Shown here piece after piece: positions 56,639-64,000 of a DNA stretch of 64,000 nucleotides; within the stretch, counting starts at the first letter, position 1; every line of letters starts with the position of its first letter. A program made the translations under genes and the position numbers. Origin of the DNA: Fulvimarina pelagi HTCC2506 (lineage in GTDB: Bacteria; Pseudomonadota; Alphaproteobacteria; Rhizobiales; Rhizobiaceae). The notes below the pieces were generated by a model. The model made no database searches, had not been told where the DNA came from, and saw nothing but the letters and a program-made list of their open reading frames with translations. The stretch is taken from assembly GCF_000153705.1 (NCBI RefSeq), contig NZ_DS022272.1:1495839-1559838 (forward strand), written 5' to 3'.

Positions 56639-57451
56639 CCTCTTCCCACCATGCCTACCCGGACACCCGCTTCTCGCATGCGCCTTCTCTGTCGGTCACA
56701 GCACTGACCGACCCAATCCGGCCTCACGGAAGTAAGGCACGTGAACTACTTACGGAAAACGCTACGATGCTACGGTTGCCTCAATATGGAACAGTCTTGA
56801 TCTACCGTTGCCCCGAAGTTTGCCACGAGGCACAGCGAAAAAGCCACCCGTTTGAAGATGAACGGTTTAGCCTGAGGTCAGCTTGAGAGCCGTTCCGGCG
56901 GCTCCGACGCAGCTCCTCCCGCTGCCCGCATCACGCGGCGAGGCCTAGTGGACCGACCTTGCCTCATCCCTACCTGATGCCTGACGACGGAATAGCAGCG
57001 AAAACCGTTCCGCCCACCTTCGCGCAATCTTATAGATCGAGCGACCAAGCCTTGCAGTGGATCGGCGCGTGCGATCTGGTCGGAAGGTCTGAAAGGGTTC
57101 CCGCATGCGCCGGCCATCGCCTGTCGAACCGGCGGCGGGGCATACCATTCGCGCAGATCAAATTCCTACGGTTTTGTGAAGAATGGCCCTGCGATCCACC
57201 AAGCTGGCAGATTTAGCCACTGGGTGGCGGATGGGCGTTCCTTAGCCCTCGCCTCGATCTCGAACCAAGCCACAGGAAGCGGCCGCTGCCGGCTCCATGG
57301 ATTTCGCCCTGAAGCTGCACAGCAAAAAAGCGGCCGCGCTTTACACGAGACCGCTGTATGTCATGATCAACTTCCGGTCGCTCTCTAAGGCTTAGGGACC
57401 GCCTGTCTGCGGGGGCCAGCTTGCACTTCGACCCCCCGCGCTTCCTCGGCA
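56639..57451. other. 0.8 kb region without a convincing gene
   Basis: No open frame here has a family, a ribosome site and proper codon usage together. The best candidates are 67 and 79 codons on the minus strand (56945-57148 and 56878-57117) and 85 codons on the plus strand (56959-57216); all are Arg-rich and overlap. Two hairpins lie at the 3' end of the second MerR gene: 57323-57355 (terminator) and about 57397-57430 (GCGGGGG/CCCCCGC). The stretch between could encode a small RNA. Confidence 0.5.
57323..57355 (-). terminator. Rho-independent terminator of the second MerR gene
   Basis: On the minus strand AGCGGTC and GGCCGCT form a stem (one T-G pair) with a 13-base loop and are followed by TTTTTTG. 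It is about 97 bases past the MerR stop, so the message would carry a long 3' end. Confidence 0.7.
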
Positions 57452-57925
57452 TCAACTCTCCAGCTGGGAGAGTCGCTCGCGCGCCACCTTCATGGTCAGG
57501 TCCATGGCCGCGATCGATTCTTCGATTTCGCGCTTCTGCTCGTGGAGGATGATCTGCTGTTCCTCGAAACGTTCGAGTGCGAGCTCGAGCTGTTTCCGCT
57601 TGCCATCCGGCTGGTGATAGAGATCGATCAACTGCCGGGCTTCCGTCAGCGAAAACCCTAGCACTTTCGCAAGGAGAACGAGCCGAAGGCGGGCACGGTC
57701 CCTGCGGCTGTAGAGCCGGGTCGTACCCCTGCGTTCCGGACTCAGCAGACCCCGGTCTTCATAGAATCGCAACGTGCGTAACGTGACACCAAACTCCCGG
57801 GCCAAGTCACCAATCCGATAGACATCCCGCTCGGCGTCTTCGTGCTCTTCAATTCCAAGCAGGAAGTTTACGTCTGCGCCGGACTCGTCCTCGAGCGGCT
57901 GTTGAGTCTTTTGAGCTAGTGCCAT
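57452..57925 (-). CDS. MerR family transcriptional regulator
   Basis: 157 residues. A 35-residue N-terminal extension with acidic residues, then winged helix YRIGDLAREFGVTLRTLRFYEDRGL, second part GTTRLYSRRDRARLRLVLLAKVLGFSLTEARQLIDLYH, and a long coiled-coil helix to the C-terminus. No metal-binding Cys. Similar in the DNA-binding part to the MerR gene at 43.1-43.5 kb, so a paralogue. No target genes are adjacent on its strand; it is divergent from podJ. Perfect palindrome at 57994-58006 could be its operator. Confidence 0.9.
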   Translation of the reverse strand: MALAQKTQQPLEDESGADVNFLLGIEEHEDAERDVYRIGDLAREFGVTLRTLRFYEDRGLLSPERRGTTRLYSRRDRARLRLVLLAKVLGFSLTEARQLIDLYHQPDGKRKQLELALERFEEQQIILHEQKREIEESIAAMDLTMKVARERLSQLES

Positions 57926-57993
57926 TGTTAGGTCCGTCGGAAGTTATGGAGCCACGGCATACTTATGATTCACCCGTGATCTTTAGTCGCCCA

Positions 57994-58006
57994 TATCGTT
58001 ACGATA
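57994..58006. promoter_or_regulatory. Perfect 13-base palindrome upstream of MerR gene
   Basis: TATCGT T ACGATA, 68 bases upstream of the MerR ATG. It could be the operator of that regulator, which binds dyads in the spacer of its target promoters. The promoter elements around are not clear. Confidence 0.45.
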
Positions 58007-58136
58007 CGTGCAAAAACAAGGCGGTAAAAAGTCGAAGCCTCGAGCTTTTTCAGATCAGGAAGAGTGGCCTGCTCCCATGAGAGGTCAAGGCTCACACCTG
58101 CCCGGCATCATAGGCATAAGGGAAGGCGCGACTGAT

Positions 58137-58153
58137 TTAACGGTTCGTTAACC
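58137..58153 (+). promoter_or_regulatory. CtrA binding box upstream of podJ
   Basis: TTAA CGGTTCG TTAACC, an exact gapped CtrA consensus whose right half continues to TTAACCAT. It lies 87 bases before the podJ ATG, a fitting distance for control of a polar development gene by the master regulator CtrA. Confidence 0.7.
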
Positions 58154-58239
58154 ATGTTGACTGAAAGTCGGCCACACCCCCGAACGCTGCGATGCATGCG
58201 CTTTTCGTAACGTTCGAATAGACCGACCGGGATAGCGAT

Positions 58240-61200
58240 ATGGCTGAACTCATGGGACAGAAATCTGGCGGCCGGCAGCGCGGAAAGGGTCATGCGGCCC
58301 TGGCCGATCTAAGCCGCACGTTGGAGGCGCTAGAGGACCGGCTCGATCGCGTCGCCAGAGCGAGAGACGCTGGCGCCTCATCGAGCCCATCGCAGATCCA
58401 GGATCTTGTCGGACGTACGCAGCGGCGTATCGAAGACGGCCGCAGCATCGCTAGCCGACCCGAGCTTTCCGATGCAGTGTCTCAAATCGTCATGCGACAA
58501 AAAGTCCTCGACCAACAGGCCTTTGGCAATTCAGCTACACCTTCACGCTCACCGGATCGCGGGCCGATACAGCCCAGCCGAAGCAAGCCCGTCGGGTTCG
58601 CCGGCAACGAATCCCGCTTCGACCGTCGTGCTTCGAAGCACGACGGCGCTTCTGTAGGCGATCTGAAATCCGAATTGCAGCGACTGCGCGAGGAACTGAC
58701 TCGCAACCTCTCGTCCGACGTCTCCCAACAGGTCGAGGAGATGCGCGACGCTCTCGCGGACCTTCAGAGTGCAATTACCCAGAACGCGCGTCCTTCGATC
58801 GTGCGCGAAGAGATAGCCCGCCTTCACCATCGTCTCGACCAGATGGGCCGAAGCGGCGTCGACCACAACATCGTTGCGGACATGCGGGCGCAACTCGACG
58901 ACATCGACAGCTTCATGGAGCGCCGTCACCGCCAGCAGCGGTTTGAGCGCTTCGACGGCGCCATACCGGTCGCCAATGGGGATCCTCGCGAAGCCGACGA
59001 ACGTGCCGAATTGAAAGCCGAAATCGAGCGCCTGCGCGAGTCGCTCTCGAAGCTTGCCAGCGAAGACCAGTTGAGAGCTGTCGAACAGCGTTGGGCGGAC
59101 TTCGAGAAACGTTTCGTCGAGGAGGTCGGTGCCAAGGATCGTACTGCAGAGCTAACTGACCGAATGATGGCCGAGATGGAGAAGCTGCGCGAGCAGATGC
59201 GCAGCTTCGCGTCCGAGCATTCCGTCAATGCGGCCGAGTCGTTATGGAATGGTGTCGAGGCACGCTTCACGCCGCGCGAAGAGACGGAAGAGAATATCGC
59301 CAAAATCGGCGACCGGATCGCGCAACTCGAAGAGGCGCTGGCCGGCCTTCCCGACAAGCTACCCTTCGATGACCTCGACCGCCGCATCGAGTCGCTCTCT
59401 CAAGTCATTGGCTCGATTTCTGATCAGGTGGTTTCAAACAGCGGCGATAGCCAACGCTTCGCCAACATAGACACCCGACTCGATGAAATAAATCTGGCGA
59501 TTGCCAATCTCGCCTCCAACCCGCCCAGCATCGATCTCGCGCCAATAGAGCGGATCGAAGCGCGGATGCACGCTCTCGCCGAACGCGTCGACGAGATCGC
59601 TTCGGACGGAACGGTTTCGATGCTCGCCGAGAAGCTTGCCGAGCTGACCGGACGCATCGATGCGATGGCCACCACTGAACCCGACGCTCAGTTCGTCGAT
59701 CACATTGGCCGTCTGAATGAGCGGCTCGATGAACTCGCCGAGCAGAATCGCGTCTCACACAAGGACATGGCCGCCATCGAAGAGCGGCTGGCCGCACTCG
59801 CGGTCAGTATCGAGACACAGCTCTCCCAGCCCTATGAGGACGGCGAGGCGATTGCCAATCTGGAAAACCAGGTCGGCCGCCTCACCGATTTTCTCAACTC
59901 GGAGAGCTTCAACTCACCCGCTGAAATGGAACGGCGGCTCGATGAACTCGAACGGAAGGTCGACGAAAACGCCGAACAGATTTTCTTCGCCGCCAAAAGC
60001 GCGGCCGAGGAAGCCGTCCGACAAATGCTTGCACAGGGCGACTACAGCCAAAGCGAGCACGTTACGCGCCTTACCGAGGAGCTCGATCGGCTTCAGATTC
60101 TGTCAAACGACAACAATGTCCGTTCGACAGACTTCTATGAAGCTGTCAACGCCGCACTCAGCCGCCTCGTCGACCGGATCGACGCCATCGAGCGTGACTT
60201 CGAGAAACCGCAGACAAACGACGAACAGCACCCCGTTGATATGTCGGACACGGGCTACGCAGCCCGCGCAGTTTATGTGCAGCCCGAACCCGTGGACGTG
60301 GCAGACGACGCTGATGGCGATCAACCCGCAGGCGACCAGCACGAGTGCGACCAGCCGACCGGCGACCAGCCGGCAGGCGACCATAAGGAGCGCGAGGTAA
60401 GCGCTAGCCCCGGCGGGCTGCGGGCGCTTCTTTCTCGTAGATTTAAGAAGCGTGACGTTCAGAAGCCGGAGCAGCAAGCGACCAGTCCGAGCTGGTACGA
60501 CGCCGAGGATAAACTCGACGACAGCGCGGCAAATCCCAATACAGACGATCTGCACGAGTCGCCGGCGCTTGATGCCGCCGATGCACTCGAAAGCGAGGAG
60601 GCGAACCGCCCGCTTGCAATCGGCTCCGGCGGACCGGACATCGCCGCGTTGCTCGAGCGCGTCCGCAACCAGAAGGCCGAGGCCAAGTCGAATGCGGCCG
60701 ACGACAACACGAAGGCGGACTTTATCGCCGCTGCCCGGCGCGCTGCCTTGGCGGCCGCCGAGGAAGCCGAAGGCCTGAACGACGATCGCTCGGAAGACGG
60801 CCTCCTCGACGAGGCCTCCGAGGACACCTCACGCCGCCGCAGGCCGATCATGCTAGCCGCCAGCGCCGTTCTGTTGGCACTGCTCGCGCTTCCTGTCGGC
60901 AAGGTGATCGCCGAGAAGGCCAATTTCTTCTCCTCTCCTGAGCCCGTAACCGCTGAAGTTGCGCCCGCGAAAGTAAAATTGGCCGTCACCGAAAGTGCGG
61001 AGAAGCCCGACGTCGCTAAGACGAACGCAGAGCCGAAGGCTGCAGCGAAGGCGGAAGAGACGCCCGTCATTGGTGTTTCGAGCGCACCGAAACGGCAGAT
61101 CGCCGACAGCAAGCCCGGTGTCGCCGCTCCCTCAACCGGGCAGGTTAAGGTCACTCCCGCGGTGAGTCCGGCCGCATTCAAGCCGAACACCGTTGCCCCT

Positions 61201-62121
61201 GACGCCAGCCCGACCACTGTAACGAGCAAAGACGTCGATCTCAGTGATCAGATCGCATCGTTGCCCGAAGGCATTGCGTCCGTTGCGCTTCTCGATGCCG
61301 CCAGGTCCGGTGATCCGAAAGCCCTTTTCGAACTTGGTCTTCGCCTCATGGAGGGCCGGATCGTCAGTTCCGACGCCGCGAAGGCAGCAGAATGGTTCGA
61401 GCGATCCGCCAAACTCGACTTCGCGCCGGCGCAGTACAGCCTCGGCACGCTCTACGAAAAGGGCAACGGCGTCGAGCGCGACACTGTCAAAGCGCGCGAC
61501 TGGTATCTGAACGCCGCCAAAAACGGCAATGTCCGCGCCATGCATAATCTCGCCGTCCTCTTCGCCACCGGTGTCGATGGGAAGTCCGAGCCTGACCTTG
61601 CTGCCGATTGGTTCATCCAGGCCGCTAATCACGGCATGACGGACAGCCAGTACAATCTCGGCATCCTCTTCGCCCGCGGTGCTGGCGTCGAACAGAATTT
61701 GAGCGAGTCATACAAATGGTTCGCGATCGTCGGTCAAAGTGGCGACAACGATGCCCAGGAAAAACGCGACGAAGTCGCCGAGTCGCTCAGCCCGGAACAG
61801 CTTGAAGAGGCAAAAGCCTCGGTCGAGAGCTTCTCGGTCCTTGAACGCTCCGAGCAGGCGAACACGGTCGACATCCCGAAGGAGTGGGCGGCCGCCGCGC
61901 CGAAACCGACGACCACCGCATCGATCGACATGACGCGAGCGATCCGAAACATTCAGGCCATTCTCGGCAACCTCGGCTACGACGCCGGCCCACCCGACGG
62001 CGTCATTGGCGACCTGACACGTACCGCGATCAAGGATTTTCAGTCGGACGCAGGCCTCGCTTCGACAGGTGAGATCGACGAGGCGCTCATCCGAGCGCTT
62101 CTCGACCGCAAGGATAGCTGA
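58240..62121 (+). CDS. podJ: PodJ-like polar localization factor (coiled coil, TM, Sel1, peptidoglycan-binding)
   Basis: A 1293-residue protein. Residues 1-660 are cytosolic with long coiled coils (for example LSRTLEALEDRLDRVARA and many LDELAE-type repeats). A low-complexity part (about 680-725) has tandem GDQPA/T units. A membrane helix is at about 870-890 (IMLAASAVLLALLALPVG) after an Arg run. The periplasmic part has a linker, three to four Sel1 repeats (about 1015-1150; AAEWFERSAKLDFAPAQYSLG) and a PG_binding_1 domain (about 1230-1290; IQAILGNLGYDAG). This is the PodJ layout of Agrobacterium/Caulobacter, which organises the new cell pole. Upstream CtrA box agrees. Confidence 0.85.
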   Translation: MAELMGQKSGGRQRGKGHAALADLSRTLEALEDRLDRVARARDAGASSSPSQIQDLVGRTQRRIEDGRSIASRPELSDAVSQIVMRQKVLDQQAFGNSATPSRSPDRGPIQPSRSKPVGFAGNESRFDRRASKHDGASVGDLKSELQRLREELTRNLSSDVSQQVEEMRDALADLQSAITQNARPSIVREEIARLHHRLDQMGRSGVDHNIVADMRAQLDDIDSFMERRHRQQRFERFDGAIPVANGDPREADERAELKAEIERLRESLSKLASEDQLRAVEQRWADFEKRFVEEVGAKDRTAELTDRMMAEMEKLREQMRSFASEHSVNAAESLWNGVEARFTPREETEENIAKIGDRIAQLEEALAGLPDKLPFDDLDRRIESLSQVIGSISDQVVSNSGDSQRFANIDTRLDEINLAIANLASNPPSIDLAPIERIEARMHALAERVDEIASDGTVSMLAEKLAELTGRIDAMATTEPDAQFVDHIGRLNERLDELAEQNRVSHKDMAAIEERLAALAVSIETQLSQPYEDGEAIANLENQVGRLTDFLNSESFNSPAEMERRLDELERKVDENAEQIFFAAKSAAEEAVRQMLAQGDYSQSEHVTRLTEELDRLQILSNDNNVRSTDFYEAVNAALSRLVDRIDAIERDFEKPQTNDEQHPVDMSDTGYAARAVYVQPEPVDVADDADGDQPAGDQHECDQPTGDQPAGDHKEREVSASPGGLRALLSRRFKKRDVQKPEQQATSPSWYDAEDKLDDSAANPNTDDLHESPALDAADALESEEANRPLAIGSGGPDIAALLERVRNQKAEAKSNAADDNTKADFIAAARRAALAAAEEAEGLNDDRSEDGLLDEASEDTSRRRRPIMLAASAVLLALLALPVGKVIAEKANFFSSPEPVTAEVAPAKVKLAVTESAEKPDVAKTNAEPKAAAKAEETPVIGVSSAPKRQIADSKPGVAAPSTGQVKVTPAVSPAAFKPNTVAPDASPTTVTSKDVDLSDQIASLPEGIASVALLDAARSGDPKALFELGLRLMEGRIVSSDAAKAAEWFERSAKLDFAPAQYSLGTLYEKGNGVERDTVKARDWYLNAAKNGNVRAMHNLAVLFATGVDGKSEPDLAADWFIQAANHGMTDSQYNLGILFARGAGVEQNLSESYKWFAIVGQSGDNDAQEKRDEVAESLSPEQLEEAKASVESFSVLERSEQANTVDIPKEWAAAAPKPTTTASIDMTRAIRNIQAILGNLGYDAGPPDGVIGDLTRTAIKDFQSDAGLASTGEIDEALIRALLDRKDS

Positions 62122-62248
62122 CGCCGACCGGTGTCAACCCTATCCGGAACCGACACGCGTAGAGATTTGACAATCTAGAGGGCTTCGCGCGAAGACGTGC
62201 GGAGCCCTTCGTTTGTCTGGCTTCGGCCTATAAGAGCCTGTACAGCCC

Positions 62249-63181
62249 GTGTTCCTGCACCTGCCGATCGCGGAGATCTCAGTCAACCTTTTCGTCATTG
62301 TCGGCATGGGAATGGCGGTCGGCTTTCTTTCGGGATTGTTTGGCGTCGGCGGCGGTTTCCTGATCACGCCGCTGCTCATTTTCTACAACATCCCGCCGGC
62401 CATCGCGGTCGCGACCGGCGCAAACCAGGTTGTCGCATCCTCATTCTCGGGTGCGCTTGCACACTATAAGCGCGGCACCGTCGACCTCAAACTCGGGAGC
62501 ATGCTCCTTGCCGGCGGCGCTTTAGGATCTTTGGCCGGAGTTTGGCTGTTTGGTTTGCTCAGATCGATCGGACAGCTCGATCTCGCGGTCTCCCTCCTTT
62601 ACGTCGTCTTTCTCGGAAGTATCGGCGGACTGATGCTTAACGAGAGCGTCCGGTCCATGCTGAGAAGTAGAAAGGGCACCACAGGTAGCGACCTGCGTAG
62701 GCCGGGCCAGCATAGCTGGGTTCTCGGCCTGCCGCTCAAGATGCGTTTTCCGAGATCTCGGCTCTATATCTCGATCATTCCGGTCATCACGCTCGGCTTC
62801 TTCATTGGCGTCCTCGCCGCGATCATGGGCGTCGGTGGCGGCTTCGTCATGGTGCCAGCCATGATCTACCTCCTGCGCGTCCCGACAAACGTCGTTATCG
62901 GTACTTCGCTCTACCAGATCATGTTCACCGCCGCCGTAACGACGGTACTGCAGGCGGCGACCAACCAGACGATCGATATCGTTCTTGCTTTCCTCCTCAT
63001 GCTCGGCGGCGTCATCGGTGCCCAGTTCGGCGCAGAGGCCGGCCGCAAACTCCGCGGTGACCAACTTCGCGCCCTCCTTGCTCTCTTGGTCCTCGCGGTC
63101 GGCGTGCGGCTCGGCGTCGAGTTGGTACTGACGCCCGACTCGCTCTACTCACTCGCATCGCCGACGGGTAAGATCGAATGA
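62249..63181 (+). CDS. TauE/SafE (TSUP) family permease
   Basis: 310 residues, about eight membrane helices in two repeats, each with a Gly motif: GLFGVGGGFLITPLL (about 30-44) and AIMGVGGGFVMVPAM (about 190-205). TSUP proteins move sulfite, sulfonates or organic anions. The start is a GTG at 62249 with no clear ribosome site. Its stop overlaps the next ATG (ATGA), and the next gene encodes the TIGR02186 partner usual for this subgroup in alphaproteobacteria. Confidence 0.92.
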   Translation: MFLHLPIAEISVNLFVIVGMGMAVGFLSGLFGVGGGFLITPLLIFYNIPPAIAVATGANQVVASSFSGALAHYKRGTVDLKLGSMLLAGGALGSLAGVWLFGLLRSIGQLDLAVSLLYVVFLGSIGGLMLNESVRSMLRSRKGTTGSDLRRPGQHSWVLGLPLKMRFPRSRLYISIIPVITLGFFIGVLAAIMGVGGGFVMVPAMIYLLRVPTNVVIGTSLYQIMFTAAVTTVLQAATNQTIDIVLAFLLMLGGVIGAQFGAEAGRKLRGDQLRALLALLVLAVGVRLGVELVLTPDSLYSLASPTGKIE

Positions 63182-64000
63182 GTTGTGCACGAACCATTGC
63201 CAAGAGCGCACTGGCGATCACCGTCCTCATCGGCGCGATGGCTTTTCAGCCAGAATGCTCCGGAGCTCAAGAGGTCATCGAGGACCCGCCGGAGAGTTTC
63301 GACATCGGCTTGTCCTCGTCGACGATCGGCATCACCTCCGAGTTCAACGGTGAGGATCTCACCATCTTCGGCGCGCTCGACAATGCAGACGCGCGGATTC
63401 AGCGACAGCAACGCTATGACATCGTCATTGCGCTTTTCGGTCCGCGCGAGCCCATAGTGGTGCGCGAAAAGGATCGCTTCTTCGGCATCTGGATCAATCG
63501 GGAATCTGCAACCATTCCGGCCGCTCCCGCCACATATTCCCTCGCCTCGACTCGGCCTCTACGTGACATCACCTCACGAGCGACACGTGAGCGGCTCAGC
63601 CTCGGCATCTCGACCCTGCGCCTCGACGGCACACTGCCACGGCTCGGCGAACCGCGGCCTCTTCTCCGGCCCAGACAGAAATTCGCGGAAGCCTTGCGTG
63701 AGATCAAGACGGGCCGAGGCCTCTATTCCGAGACGATCGGCGGCGTGCAGTTTCTCGGTCCCAGCCTGTTCCGGGCGGAACTGAGGCTCCCGGCAGATCT
63801 GCCGATCGGCCAACACATCGCCCGCGCCTACCTCTTTCGCGAAGGCAAGGTCATCCGCCACACATCGCGCACCCTGACCGTGGTCAAGGTCGGTTTTCAA
63901 GCTCAGATCGATGCCTTCGCAAGCAATTACGGCCTGATCTTTGGTTTCGTCGCGGTCCTCGTCGCAATCGTCACAGGCTGGCTCGGCCGCATCATCTTCA
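63178..64000 (+). CDS. TIGR02186 family protein (PF09608), C-terminus cut by window end
   Basis: The frame starts at an ATG overlapping the permease stop and is open to the window edge (274 codons seen). Signal sequence or first helix (about 10-24, up to GAQEV), then a beta-rich periplasmic domain starting DIGLSSSTIGITSEFNGEDLTIFGA, with the family pattern RFFGIWINRES and ARAYLFREGKVI, and a C-terminal membrane helix beginning at about residue 255 (YGLIFGFVAVLVAIVTGWL). These proteins pair with TSUP permeases, maybe as periplasmic accessory parts. The missing piece is only the last few residues. Confidence 0.9.
   Translation, partial: MSCARTIAKSALAITVLIGAMAFQPECSGAQEVIEDPPESFDIGLSSSTIGITSEFNGEDLTIFGALDNADARIQRQQRYDIVIALFGPREPIVVREKDRFFGIWINRESATIPAAPATYSLASTRPLRDITSRATRERLSLGISTLRLDGTLPRLGEPRPLLRPRQKFAEALREIKTGRGLYSETIGGVQFLGPSLFRAELRLPADLPIGQHIARAYLFREGKVIRHTSRTLTVVKVGFQAQIDAFASNYGLIFGFVAVLVAIVTGWLGRIIF

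Larger units (their letters stand above)
57926..58239. other. Divergent control region of MerR and podJ genes
   Basis: 314 bases. Two clear signals: the palindrome TATCGT-T-ACGATA at 57994-58006 nearer to the MerR gene and the CtrA box at 58137-58153 nearer to podJ. A GANTC site (GATTC) is at 57967-57971. No gene is seen. Confidence 0.7.

Noticed and set aside
56639-57451. Possible rnpB, tmRNA or SRP RNA in the empty region
   Set aside because: None of the conserved cores I know (P4 of RNase P, tmRNA acceptor and tag, SRP GGAA domain) was found on either strand.

Overview
The window is an uninterrupted stretch of core chromosome from an alphaproteobacterium. Its gene content and order point to the Hyphomicrobiales (Rhizobiales), perhaps an Aurantimonas/Fulvimarina-like lineage; the family is a guess. 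Supporting signs are the order ppk-hdaA-AI-2E permease-purM-purN, the rpsB-to-lpxB block, a class I lysyl-tRNA synthetase, the envelope protein EipB, a phasin, a PodJ-like polarity factor with Sel1 repeats, and CtrA-type TTAA-N7-TTAA boxes. Base composition is GC-rich throughout, which creates long antisense open frames. No insertion sequence, prophage, CRISPR array or rRNA gene was seen.

Layout. 1-5.4 kb: polyphosphate kinase (cut by the window edge), HdaA and an AI-2E-type permease on the minus strand, divergent from purM-purN. 5.5-11.9 kb: a membrane protein, an Old Yellow Enzyme followed by an orphan molybdopterin oxidoreductase, RlmJ, a secreted four-cysteine protein and a GST. 11.9-25.5 kb: a long minus-strand block running rpsB, tsf, pyrH, frr, uppS, cdsA, rseP, bamA, lpxD, fabZ, lpxA, lpxI, lpxB, which joins translation to outer-membrane and lipid A construction. 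25.7-34.6 kb: eipB, a RidA-GDPD pair, a FemAB-like acyltransferase, HIT, AzlCD, the ClpS-ClpA adaptor/unfoldase pair and a phasin. 35-43.1 kb: a D-Ala-D-Ala carboxypeptidase with SPOR domain, several small or DUF proteins, an aldo/keto reductase-MscS-YdcF operon and a DUF1624 acyltransferase-like protein. 43.1-53.9 kb: a lone MerR regulator, MgtE, tRNA-Leu(GAG), LipB, acylphosphatase, a glycosyltransferase divergent from an orphan solute-binding protein, TerB-like protein, LysK, and an S24 regulator/thermonuclease-fold pair. 54.3-64 kb: YihY/BrkB, an SH3b membrane protein, about 0.8 kb without a convincing gene, a second MerR, the 1293-residue PodJ-like protein, and a TauE/SafE permease with its TIGR02186 partner (cut by the window end).

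Most of the window is ordinary housekeeping sequence. The most interesting parts are regulatory or small: a perfect CtrA box in front of podJ; a second perfect CtrA box plus a TTAACCAT motif next to an easily missed 43-residue membrane protein; a glycosyltransferase with an N-terminal GspE/MshEN-like domain facing an orphan binding protein; and several families with changed or added parts (RlmJ with DSPF in place of DPPY, ClpA with an acidic tail, BamA with an Asp-rich loop and a Cys pair, DUF1624 with a twin CX3C tail). I did not find a multi-gene defence or biosynthetic system that looks new.
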